A stretch of DNA of 23,142 nucleotides from CAXQRU01 sp964226685 (lineage in GTDB: Bacteria > Pseudomonadota > Gammaproteobacteria > Pseudomonadales > Cellvibrionaceae), in contig CAXQRU010000059.1 of NCBI GenBank assembly GCA_964226685.1, forward strand, positions 1-23,142, written 5' to 3'. Made by a program: the position numbers and the translations under genes. Shown here one piece after another: positions 1 through 6,921 of this stretch. How positions within the stretch are numbered: the first letter of the stretch is position 1; every line of letters begins with the position of its first letter. The notes under the pieces are model-generated. The model did not search any database, was not told the origin of the DNA, and saw nothing but the letters and a program-made list of their open reading frames with translations.

Positions 1-22
1 CAGACGTGTGCTCTTCCGATCT
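1..22. other. Illumina TruSeq adapter remnant (left end)
   Basis: These bases match the 3' part of the TruSeq read-2 adapter, ending in GCTCTTCCGATCT. They are the reverse complement of the adapter start at 23054. This is library sequence, not genome. It cuts off the 3' end of the minus-strand gene that follows. Confidence 0.98.
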
Positions 23-701
23 CTGTTAACAACTGCTCAGCAATTGCTTTAGTTTCTTCATATTGCTGTGGGTTTTGCGACCAAAAATAGAAGCCCAGAG
101 CGTGGTTATTCGCCATTTCTTCCCATGAAGAAAAGGTGGATTGAGTTTTTATGGCGAGCGGGAGCGCAAGTTGTCGGGCTTCATCAAGAGTAAAGTAGCC
201 TGCCTTATAAGCGATTGCGATAATCCACTGCGCTCGCACCATATCCCAAGCAATAATACCGTGTTTAACCACATTATCTTTATGACTAATCAGTTCGTTG
301 ACAAACGGGTCTTGCCGAGCGGCCAGTTCCAGCTCCGGCTGTGAAATCGAAAATAAATTACCGTATTGCTGAATGAACTCAGCGTTATGCATTTTCCCTT
401 GTCCTAACTCTCCAACCGCAGCCTCGGCATCGGCTTTCGAGGTGATATCCCACCACTCCAAAAGCAACTGCTTAGCTTCTGCTGTTGTAATATCACGATT
501 GCTGCCACCATAATCAAAGTGGCTCATCTGGTTTTTTTGATTGAGACCAGCTGAAAGAGACCAGGCCCAAATTAAGGGTTTATCTTGGATATCTCTAGTG
601 CCGGGAGCAGCGGGGTTTTGAGTGGTATGCTTTTGATAGTATAGATAACCCAAAAAGCCAGCCACAACAAAAATAAGAATACTAATAAGTGCTTTTAACA
701 T
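23..701 (-). CDS. DUF1266-family protein, membrane-anchored, 3' end missing
   Basis: Partial gene on the minus strand: 226 codons are visible from ATG 701 to the adapter junction at 23, with no stop codon. Residues 2-22 form one hydrophobic segment (ISILIFVVAGFLGYLYY), probably an inner-membrane anchor, leaving the rest periplasmic or cytoplasmic. The body has DUF1266 (PF06889) hallmarks: an early W-x-x-S-x-x-x-x-x-N segment (residues 44-57), then AWDMVRAQW (151-159), a GYFTLDEA segment (168-175) and FSSWEEM (190-196). Members of this family have no established biochemical role. The start is backed by AAAGGG (709-714) seven bases upstream and by a sigma70-like promoter at 729-757. The family call is recalled from motifs, not searched. 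Confidence 0.75.
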
Positions 702-728
702 AAAAAATCCCTTTGGGTGATGAAATGA

Positions 729-757
729 TTTTTAGCGAGTATATCAAGCGGAGTCAA
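729..757 (-). promoter_or_regulatory. sigma70-like promoter for the DUF1266 gene
   Basis: On the minus strand TTGACT (752-757) is followed after exactly 17 bases by TAAAAA (729-734): five of six and four of six matches to consensus. It would start transcription near 722, giving a leader of about 20 bases that contains the AAAGGG ribosome site. Confidence 0.5.
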
Positions 758-770
758 GTTGGTACACAAT

Positions 771-932
771 TTAGAGCACATTGATCGCAGCCTCATAAGC
801 TTTTTGGTAAAACTCTGGTTCTTCATCTTCATCGGCTACCCAACTAAGAAGAGGCCATTCTGCCCCAAAGGCGCCATATAAGAGGTTCCTTAAATACCGC
901 CTAATTGTGTGGGTTATCAAAAATTTTATCTT
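771..932 (-). pseudogene. short open frame, probable 3' remnant of a lost gene
   Basis: A minus-strand frame is open from just after a TGA at 933-935 to a TAA at 771-773, about 53 codons. Its C-terminal peptide looks protein-like (RRYLRNLLYGAFG, AEWPLLSWVADEDEEP, FYQKAYEAAINVL), with acidic and aromatic residues typical of a real domain end. It has no ATG or GTG; the only candidate start is TTG 918-920, without a Shine-Dalgarno. I read it as the tail of a gene whose 5' part has been lost, but a genuine 49-residue small protein is possible. I do not recognise the family. The rest of the 702-951 interval holds the DUF1266 promoter and nothing else I can see. Confidence 0.35.
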
Positions 933-951
933 TCATGAAACTATGGAATTT

Positions 952-1920
952 TCACGTCGGCTCTATCGCTCGAAGGTGACGCCCAACCGCCAACCAAGCA
1001 CCCAACCAACCAAGACCCGCCGAGGCAAGCAAGAGCACCAGGATCACTTCGGATTCAAAACCACTTAAGGCGTAATCACTCGCATACTGAAGCGCAAGCT
1101 CGGCTACCGGATCACTGAGCCAAGTGATCAGCAATAAGACCAACAAACTCGCCAATAAACCACCGCCCAAACCATAGAAAAAACCGGTGTAGAGAAAAGG
1201 CCGACGCACAAAGCTATTCGTCGCACCCACCAGTTTTGCCACAATAATTTCTTGGCGGCGGTTTTCGATAGCAAGACCAATGGTATTACCTACAATCAAC
1301 AAAACGCCTAAAGCCAGCAAAGCGGCCAAACCCAAAACTATTCGCTCGGCCAAGTCAATCATGCTAAATAATTTGCGCAACCACAGCAAATCGAGCTGCA
1401 CTTCATCAACCCAAGATAAATTCGACAATTGGGTTTGCAGCAACTCAAGCTTCTCTGGGGTATCGAGCCCCGCTGCAGGCACTACCGTGAGCACATGAGA
1501 TAAAGGGTTTTCATCTAGGCCATTGAGCGCCTCAGATACCCCTGAAAACTGCTCAAATTGTGCCAAGCCAGTATCGGCATCAGTCAACGCTACCGACTCA
1601 ATTTCAGGCATCGACTGCAGTTGTTCGCGAAAACGCTCTGCATCGTTAAGGCTGGTATTGGGCACTAAAAAAACAGACATTTGGCTGCTGTTTTGCCAGT
1701 TTTGTCCCAGCCCCTGAAGGCTACTCAAACCCACAAATAAAATCGTTGGCAAACTCAGCGCAATCGCCACCACCAGTAAGGTCAAAGCGGTTTGCAAAGG
1801 CGATAACCACAAGCGCTGATAGCTATCTTGCAAAGAACTGCGATGATGTGCCCACCACGCTCGAAAGAGGTTAGCAATAGAGTTTCGGCTCTGGCGCGCA
1901 CCGCGCTTTGGCTTATCCAT
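952..1920 (-). CDS. ftsX: Cell division protein FtsX
   Basis: FtsX is the membrane subunit of the FtsEX complex. It sits at the division septum and, driven by FtsE ATP hydrolysis, activates periplasmic peptidoglycan hydrolases through the EnvC class of adaptors. The 322-residue protein has the family layout: a charged cytoplasmic N-terminus, TM1 (about 43-66), a periplasmic loop (about 67-190) with the MSVFLVPNTS strand, and three C-terminal helices (about 192-215, 245-267, 290-313). The conserved cytoplasmic patch NRRQEIIVAKLVGAT (220-234) is present. Its start overlaps the end of ftsE by 8 bases, as expected for a coupled pair. Downstream there is no rpoH and no convincing terminator. Confidence 0.95.
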   Translation of the reverse strand: MDKPKRGARQSRNSIANLFRAWWAHHRSSLQDSYQRLWLSPLQTALTLLVVAIALSLPTILFVGLSSLQGLGQNWQNSSQMSVFLVPNTSLNDAERFREQLQSMPEIESVALTDADTGLAQFEQFSGVSEALNGLDENPLSHVLTVVPAAGLDTPEKLELLQTQLSNLSWVDEVQLDLLWLRKLFSMIDLAERIVLGLAALLALGVLLIVGNTIGLAIENRRQEIIVAKLVGATNSFVRRPFLYTGFFYGLGGGLLASLLVLLLITWLSDPVAELALQYASDYALSGFESEVILVLLLASAGLGWLGAWLAVGRHLRAIEPT

Positions 1921-2584
1921 TGGGCAATCCGTCGTGCATTAAGCGACCGGACTCTAATGTGATCATCCGCCGATGCATCTGTGTGATCAGTGCAATATCG
2001 TGAGTGGCAATCAGCACGGTTACACCCACTGCACTAAAATCTTGAAAAAGTTGCATAATTTCCGCTGACAACTCCGGATCAAGATTACCCGTAGGCTCGT
2101 CAGCCAATAGAATCTGAGGTTTGTTGGCAACCGCTCTGGCAATGCCGACTCGTTGTTGCTCACCACCGGAAAGCGCCAAAGGATTCATTTTTTCTTTATG
2201 CAGTAACCCCACTTTATCCAGTGCCGCTCGTGCTCGCTTGCCCTGCTCTTTATAAGAGGCACCAGAAATTTGCAAGGGCAATGCCACATTGTCAAACACA
2301 CTGCGATCGTGCAGTAGTTGATGATCTTGAAAGACTACGCCAATTTGTCTTCGCAAATAGGGAATTTGAGAACGGGAGATTTTCGATAAGTTTTTATCGG
2401 CTAAAAACACCTGGCCTCGGGAGGCTCGCTCGATCAGCATGATCAATTTTAGAAAGGTGCTTTTGCCCGCACCAGAATGCCCCGTCAAAAAACACAACTC
2501 ACCTGCACTCAGCTCACAATTGACCCCCATTAAGGCATCGTGACCTTCGGCGTAGCGCTTGCTGACGTTTTCGAAACGGATCAT
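1913..2584 (-). CDS. ftsE: Cell division ATP-binding protein FtsE
   Basis: FtsE is the cytoplasmic ABC ATPase partner of FtsX. It binds the divisome early and drives FtsX-controlled septal wall hydrolysis. The 223-residue sequence carries every ABC motif: Walker A GHSGAGKS (35-42), Q-loop FQD (about 85-87), signature LSGGEQQR (138-145), Walker B ILLADEP (158-164) with NLDP, and switch His195 (ATHD). Length is normal for FtsE. It lies 10 bases downstream of ftsY and overlaps ftsX by 8 bases, the conserved ftsYEX operon. LolD and other small ABC ATPases share these motifs; the operon position settles the call. Confidence 0.97.
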   Translation of the reverse strand: MIRFENVSKRYAEGHDALMGVNCELSAGELCFLTGHSGAGKSTFLKLIMLIERASRGQVFLADKNLSKISRSQIPYLRRQIGVVFQDHQLLHDRSVFDNVALPLQISGASYKEQGKRARAALDKVGLLHKEKMNPLALSGGEQQRVGIARAVANKPQILLADEPTGNLDPELSAEIMQLFQDFSAVGVTVLIATHDIALITQMHRRMITLESGRLMHDGLPNG

Positions 2585-2594
2585 TTAACACCTA

Positions 2595-3677
2595 CTAAGT
2601 GGCATCATCGGTACTGAACAAAGCATCAATAAACGGCTTGGCGGCAAAGGGCTGCAAATCATCAATACCCTCACCCACACCAATCACACGGATGGGCAAA
2701 CCAAAACGCTGACTGAGCGCAAAAATAATTCCACCCTTGGCGGTACCATCGAGTTTAGTGAGCGCAATGCCGCTGACTTTGGCGGCATTGATGAATTGCT
2801 CGGCCTGATTCAGAGCATTCTGACCCGTACCCGCATCCAATACTAGCAACACTTCGTGGGGAGCGGAGACATCGAGCTTGCCCATCACCCGACGAACTTT
2901 GGCAAGCTCTTCCATTAAGTGATCTTTATTATGCAAACGGCCTGCTGTATCGGCAATGATAACATCCACATTGCGCGCTTTAGCAGCCGATATGGCATCA
3001 AAGATTACCGAGGCACTATCGGCTCCTGTGTGCTGAGCAATCACGGGTACTTGGTTGCGCTCACCCCAAACTTGCAACTGCTCAACAGCCGCAGCACGAA
3101 AGGTATCACCGGCAGCCAGCATGACACTTTTGCCCTGATTTTGAAACTGCTTTGCGAGTTTACCGATCGTGGTGGTTTTACCGACCCCATTGACGCCCAC
3201 AACCAATAGAACAAATGGTTGGTGAGATTGATCAATCACTAAAGGCTGTTCAACAGGCTCTAGAATCGCTTGAAGCTTATCCTTTAAAGCGGCGAACAAG
3301 GCATCACCATCAGATAGCTCTTTGCGCTTAACGCTGTTGGTCAAGGCATCGATAATTTCGGTGGTCGTATCAATCCCCAAATCGGCACTGATCAGCTGGG
3401 TCTCTAGCTCTTCCAATAGGTCTTCATCGATGACCTTTTTACCCAGAATCAGATTGCCAATGCCTTCGACCAAACTGCCACGAGTTCGACTCAAGCCCTG
3501 CTTGATGCGCCCAAAGAAGCCAACCTTCTTCTCCTTAGCCTCCTCTTGCGGGGGCTTGGGAACACTCGCTGGCTCATCACTGGCTGCGACAGGAGCTTCT
3601 GGAAGCTCTTTGTCCTTAGCGACTGACTCTTCGCTAGCGGGTTCTTTGGATTTTGATTTGAAACGCTTGAAAAACAT
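2595..3677 (-). CDS. ftsY: Signal recognition particle receptor FtsY
   Basis: FtsY is the SRP receptor GTPase. It docks SRP-ribosome complexes at the inner membrane and hands nascent membrane proteins to SecYEG. At 360 residues it has a short charged N-terminal A region (1-50, rich in Lys, Glu and Pro) and then the NG domain. GTPase motifs are complete: G1 GVNGVGKTT (161-169), DTFRAAAVEQL (191-201), G3 DTAGR (243-247), G4 TKLDGTAKGG (307-316) and closing GVGEGIDDLQPF (333-344). The A region is shorter than in Escherichia coli. It is the first gene of ftsYEX and is divergent from rsmD across 85 bases; no strong Shine-Dalgarno precedes its ATG. Confidence 0.97.
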   Translation of the reverse strand: MFFKRFKSKSKEPASEESVAKDKELPEAPVAASDEPASVPKPPQEEAKEKKVGFFGRIKQGLSRTRGSLVEGIGNLILGKKVIDEDLLEELETQLISADLGIDTTTEIIDALTNSVKRKELSDGDALFAALKDKLQAILEPVEQPLVIDQSHQPFVLLVVGVNGVGKTTTIGKLAKQFQNQGKSVMLAAGDTFRAAAVEQLQVWGERNQVPVIAQHTGADSASVIFDAISAAKARNVDVIIADTAGRLHNKDHLMEELAKVRRVMGKLDVSAPHEVLLVLDAGTGQNALNQAEQFINAAKVSGIALTKLDGTAKGGIIFALSQRFGLPIRVIGVGEGIDDLQPFAAKPFIDALFSTDDAT

Positions 3678-3750
3678 AGTAATGACGGCTCAATAAAAAA
3701 GCGCTATCCTATCATCGCGCGAGCGCGAGCGCACTCTCTAGAGCCATCAA

Positions 3751-3755
3751 AGGAG
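3751..3755 (+). promoter_or_regulatory. Shine-Dalgarno fixing the TTG start of rsmD
   Basis: AGGAG ends seven bases before TTG 3763-3765. No ATG or GTG is as well placed, so this site decides the rare TTG start. Confidence 0.75.
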
Positions 3756-3762
3756 CCTTTTC

Positions 3763-4311
3763 TTGGCAAAGACCCACAGTGTACGCATTATCGGCGGCCA
3801 ATGGCGAGGCCGAAAATTGGCTATCGTTGACCAGGATGGGCTGCGTCCCACGGGGGATCGCATTCGTGAAACCTTGTTTAACTGGCTACAGCCCAACCTA
3901 TCTTGTTTTCCTTGTATCGATTTATTTGCAGGAACGGGCAGCCTGGGCTTCGAAGCGTTATCAAGGGGCGCTCCTGAGGCCACACTGATTGAGCAATCAC
4001 CCAGCGCCTACCAGGCTTTGAAAGTACACCAACAGAACTTGAACGCCAAGGCCACTCTCATTAAAGGCGATGCGCTTAACTGGCTAGAACAGCAACCTTG
4101 CCTGCCCTCTAGCCTGGTCTTTGTCGATCCACCTTTTCAAAAACAGCTTTGGCAACGCACGCTCGATCTGTTAGATCAAAAATTAACCCACCCAAGCTGG
4201 GTCTACATAGAGACACCCCGCGACCACTCCCTTACAGTTCCGCCCAACTGGCACCTGCATCGTCAAAAAAGTGCGGGCAGCATCCGCTTTAGCCTTTACC
4301 ACCTTAATTAA
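3763..4311 (+). CDS. rsmD: 16S rRNA (guanine966-N2)-methyltransferase RsmD
   Basis: RsmD methylates N2 of G966 in 16S rRNA using S-adenosylmethionine during 30S assembly. The 182-residue protein shows the family signatures: an N-terminal RIIGGQWRGRKL stretch (8-19), RPTGDRIRETLFNWL (28-42), SAM motif I DLFAGTGSLG (53-62) and the catalytic DPPF (122-125). The start is TTG with a good Shine-Dalgarno. Divergence from ftsY is a common gammaproteobacterial arrangement. coaD follows 62 bases after the chosen stop on the same strand, also a frequent neighbour, so the two are probably co-transcribed. Confidence 0.95.
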   Translation: MAKTHSVRIIGGQWRGRKLAIVDQDGLRPTGDRIRETLFNWLQPNLSCFPCIDLFAGTGSLGFEALSRGAPEATLIEQSPSAYQALKVHQQNLNAKATLIKGDALNWLEQQPCLPSSLVFVDPPFQKQLWQRTLDLLDQKLTHPSWVYIETPRDHSLTVPPNWHLHRQKSAGSIRFSLYHLN

Positions 4312-4373
4312 CTCTTGAGCCTTAAGCCAATTTGATCTACTGTCGGCCTTTTAATTCGGCTTGTGAGTTTCTC

Positions 4374-4862
4374 ATGAAAAAAATGGTCTACCCAGGTACC
4401 TTTGATCCCATTACCAATGGTCATGTTGACCTCGTTGAACGCGCCTGCCAATTATTTGATTTTGTGATCGTAGCAGTAGCGAAAAATAAACGAAAAAAGC
4501 CACTGTTTAGCTTAGAGGAAAGAGTGGAGCTGTCTAGGCAGTCACTTAGCCACCTGGAGAATGTCGAAGTCTGCGGCTTTGACAGTCTATTAGCTGACTT
4601 AGTCATCGAACGTAAAGCCCACGGCATTGTGCGCGGCCTACGTGCAGTTTCAGACTTTGAATATGAGTTTCAGCTCGCCAATATGAATCGAGCTCTGGCA
4701 CCTAATATGGAAAGCCTGTTTCTCACACCGGCCGAACACCTATCATTTCTCTCTTCATCTCTCGTGAGAGAGGTCGCCTCTTTTGGTGGTGACGTTAGCG
4801 CCTTCGTGAGCAAGCCAGTCAAACTGGCTCTCGAAAAGAAATTTTCAGAGCCAGAAGAGTGA
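4374..4862 (+). CDS. coaD: Phosphopantetheine adenylyltransferase
   Basis: CoaD transfers AMP from ATP to 4'-phosphopantetheine to give dephospho-CoA, the penultimate step of coenzyme A synthesis. The 162-residue product matches family length. It has the N-terminal YPGTFDPITNGH (6-17) with the nucleotidyltransferase TNGH motif, VRGLRAVSDFEYE (86-98) and the C-terminal FLSSSLVRE (125-133), the equivalent of the ISSTxVRE loop. The frame stays open 42 bases further upstream to a TTG at 4332, but the extra residues are not family-like, so I start at ATG 4374. It follows rsmD; a nested inverted repeat lies 32 bases after its stop. Confidence 0.96.
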   Translation: MKKMVYPGTFDPITNGHVDLVERACQLFDFVIVAVAKNKRKKPLFSLEERVELSRQSLSHLENVEVCGFDSLLADLVIERKAHGIVRGLRAVSDFEYEFQLANMNRALAPNMESLFLTPAEHLSFLSSSLVREVASFGGDVSAFVSKPVKLALEKKFSEPEE

Positions 4863-4893
4863 TGCAGATCTCACTTTAATCACCAAAAACATC

Positions 4894-4941
4894 AAAAATA
4901 GCCAACATGTATAACTTTTATACATTAGTAGCGCTATTTTT
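4894..4941. terminator. nested inverted repeat after coaD, possible terminator
   Basis: Outer arms AAAAATAGC (4894-4902) and GCTATTTTT (4933-4941) are a perfect 9-bp inverted repeat. Inside them ATGTATA (4907-4913) and TATACAT (4919-4925) form a perfect 7-bp hairpin with a 5-base loop. On the plus strand the 3' outer arm ends in a T-run, so it could end coaD transcription, although both stems are AT-rich and weak. The remaining bases to 5127 show no gene; they should hold the promoter and leader of the diguanylate cyclase gene. Confidence 0.4.
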
Positions 4942-5090
4942 AATGGAAAAAAAGTCTTGGCCTCCCTCTTTAAAATCCAATACATTTCGAATAGAGCGTC
5001 AAAATAGTATGTTAACGGCCAGTTTAGATACTTCACTGCCAAACTCAATCGACTGATGTTTCCAGCATAAAGTTTCTAGGCTACAACAAG

Positions 5091-5096
5091 AAGGAA
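5091..5096 (+). promoter_or_regulatory. orphan Shine-Dalgarno upstream of the GGDEF gene
   Basis: AAGGAA lies eight or nine bases before an in-frame ATC (5104-5106), but 31 bases before the first conventional start, GTG 5128. It sits between TCTAGG (5075-5080) and CCTAGA (5097-5102), which could pair. Confidence 0.35.
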
Positions 5097-5127
5097 CCTA
5101 GATATCGCTGACAAAACGCTTAACTCA

Positions 5128-5997
5128 GTGCTCGATACACTAGATACCCATATCGCAGTCATTAATGGTCATGGGGAAATTCTTTATGTGAATGATGCCT
5201 GGATCGCGTTTGGAAAGGATAATGGCGCAATCCACAACATCAATTGGCTAGCTTACAATTACCTCACTGTTTGTAAAGCCGCCGCCAAAAAAGGTGACAA
5301 GCACGCACTAGTCATGGTGGATGGCATTGAGTCTGTTATCACGCAACAACGTACTTTTTTTACTTACGAATACCCATGCGATAGCCCTTCTGAAAAGCGC
5401 TGGTTTCTGGTTCGTATTGCTCCATTAAAGGACCACAACCATCGCTATGTGATTTCTCATCAAAATATTACTCGCAACAAATTATTGGAACAACAAGCCT
5501 TAGAAGACCCTCTCACTGAACTGTATAACCGTCGAGGTTTCAACTATTTGGTCAAAGAAGAATTCTCAAGGGCCAACAGGCACAAAACTACCCTCAGCAT
5601 TATCATGATGGATGTGGATTTTTTTAAACAATACAATGACCAGCACGGACACATTGCCGGTGATGAATGCCTTAAATCCATTACCAAGGTAATAAGGCAG
5701 TATACTCGACGACCTGGTGATATTGCCGCTCGACTGGGCGGCGACGAATTTGCGGTGGTACTGCCTCAAACCTCTAAAGAGGAAGCCCGATATATCGCTG
5801 AACTCATCCGAGAAGACATTTTTAAGTTAGGCATCGCATTTGACGAAACATCGAGAATCACCATCAGTGCTGGCGTTAGCTCACTGACTCCTGATGAAAC
5901 GATCCTTAATGCCGATCGCATTCATGAAAAAGCGGATTTAGCGCTTTATAGCTCAAAGAAAAAACGTAATTGCGTTTGTTTAGATGAGGCGGATTAG
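5128..5997 (+). CDS. PAS-GGDEF diguanylate cyclase
   Basis: Predicted diguanylate cyclase, making cyclic di-GMP from two GTP and so favouring a sessile or biofilm state. The N-terminal region (about 1-110) resembles a small PAS sensor domain (THIAVINGHGEILYVNDAW at 7-25). The GGDEF domain starts at DPLTELYNRRGF (127-138), with metal and substrate residues in MDVDFFKQYND (161-171) and intact GGDEF (204-208). RPGD (195-198) sits exactly where the product-inhibition I-site RxxD belongs, so feedback inhibition is likely. There are no membrane helices, so it is cytoplasmic. The start is uncertain: GTG 5128 has no ribosome site, whereas a good one precedes an in-frame ATC at 5104. It converges on the next gene with a 10-base gap. 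Confidence 0.88.
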   Translation: MLDTLDTHIAVINGHGEILYVNDAWIAFGKDNGAIHNINWLAYNYLTVCKAAAKKGDKHALVMVDGIESVITQQRTFFTYEYPCDSPSEKRWFLVRIAPLKDHNHRYVISHQNITRNKLLEQQALEDPLTELYNRRGFNYLVKEEFSRANRHKTTLSIIMMDVDFFKQYNDQHGHIAGDECLKSITKVIRQYTRRPGDIAARLGGDEFAVVLPQTSKEEARYIAELIREDIFKLGIAFDETSRITISAGVSSLTPDETILNADRIHEKADLALYSSKKKRNCVCLDEAD

Positions 5998-6007
5998 ACG
6001 CTCGTTT

Positions 6008-6688
6008 TTATAAAGGTGAATGAATGTTTTTCTTATCTTTATTGTCGAAATAGAAAGTAAACACTCTAAAGCAAAATATAGTGAGGAAAACAGTAGACAC
6101 ATAGTAAATCACATTCGTGAAGAACAAAAACAATAGCCCAAACATTCCTGAACGCCCCATAAACTGGTCAATAAACCACACAGGAAGATAAGCCAGAAAA
6201 CCAATAATCAATAAACCACCCAGAATAATCCATTGATATTCATACGTATATGCCCAGCTAGAATTATAAGCTTCCATACTTTTTTGCTTATGAAGCAAAC
6301 AAAAAAATTCAGCAAATGCAAGTCGAGCCGCTATAATTAACCCAGGAATAATCAGAAAAATCAAACCAACGAATATTGAAAGGCTAGTGGCTAAGTACAG
6401 TATGACCAAGGGGGGCCAAAACTGATGAGCATAGCGATAACATACCGTTCTTGAAAATTTATCTCCGGTGATGATCGAAGAAATATAGAAAATAGTTGCA
6501 GCCTGAATAATAGGGTACATCAAAATATCAAGGAAGATGGATGGCCACTCCATCTCAGGCAAAACCATTGTGATTGCACCTAGAATAGACAACGGAATAA
6601 CGACCGGCCATATGACGTGCCATATCCCACCTAGATTTCTTCGGAAAAAATTCCATGTATCTTGAAGCAATTTTTGTAGTAAATTCAT
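6008..6688 (-). CDS. YciC-like (UPF0259) integral membrane protein
   Basis: A 226-residue polytopic inner-membrane protein of unknown function. An amphipathic N-terminus with FFRRNLGGIW (14-23) leads into about six hydrophobic segments (roughly 24-44, 52-72, 90-125 as two, 150-172 and 183-212), and the tail is charged (DNKDKKN). Overall pattern and length resemble the UPF0259/YciC family. The call is by resemblance, and no catalytic motif is visible. It begins 26 bases after slyX on the same strand and may be the last gene of the gmk-rpoZ-spoT-slyX run. Its ATG has no strong Shine-Dalgarno. AT content is higher than in neighbouring genes. Confidence 0.6.
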   Translation of the reverse strand: MNLLQKLLQDTWNFFRRNLGGIWHVIWPVVIPLSILGAITMVLPEMEWPSIFLDILMYPIIQAATIFYISSIITGDKFSRTVCYRYAHQFWPPLVILYLATSLSIFVGLIFLIIPGLIIAARLAFAEFFCLLHKQKSMEAYNSSWAYTYEYQWIILGGLLIIGFLAYLPVWFIDQFMGRSGMFGLLFLFFTNVIYYVSTVFLTIFCFRVFTFYFDNKDKKNIHSPL

Positions 6689-6714
6689 TTCAAAACGTTA
6701 AGTTGTTAAAAAGA

Positions 6715-6921
6715 TCAATAATGAGGTGGTTTTTCTTCCGGCAAGCGCCCTTGAGCATTTTCAGACAGCGCTTTAAAGCGCTCTTCCCATTGACGGCACT
6801 GACGTTTGAGCCACAAAATATCTTGGTCTTGGGCGGCGATGGTTTGGTTCAAAGACTGTATCATGTCTTCTTGGTAAGCCAAACGAATTTGCAAATCCTC
6901 TAGGATTTCATCAAGATCCAT
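6715..6921 (-). CDS. slyX: SlyX family protein
   Basis: A small 68-residue coiled-coil protein. Family hallmarks are the heptad-like helix from LEDLQIRLAYQEDMIQSLN (7-25) onward and the C-terminal PPHY ending (65-68), which closes SlyX proteins. The molecular role of SlyX is not established; the name comes from its position beside slyD in enteric bacteria. Here it is tied to spoT: the TAA of spoT and the ATG of slyX share one base (TAATG at 6919-6923), so translation is probably coupled. This location differs from the enteric one. Confidence 0.9.
   Translation of the reverse strand: MDLDEILEDLQIRLAYQEDMIQSLNQTIAAQDQDILWLKRQCRQWEERFKALSENAQGRLPEEKPPHY

Noticed and set aside
3322..3696. 124-codon open frame on the plus strand
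   Set aside because: Antisense to the N-terminal part of ftsY, with low-complexity Ser/Leu composition that mirrors the Glu/Lys-rich A region.
3716..3732. CGCGCGAGCGCGAGCGC run between ftsY and rsmD as Z-DNA or an operator
   Set aside because: A short GC-rich near-repeat without a clear dyad of operator form; nothing else supports a function.
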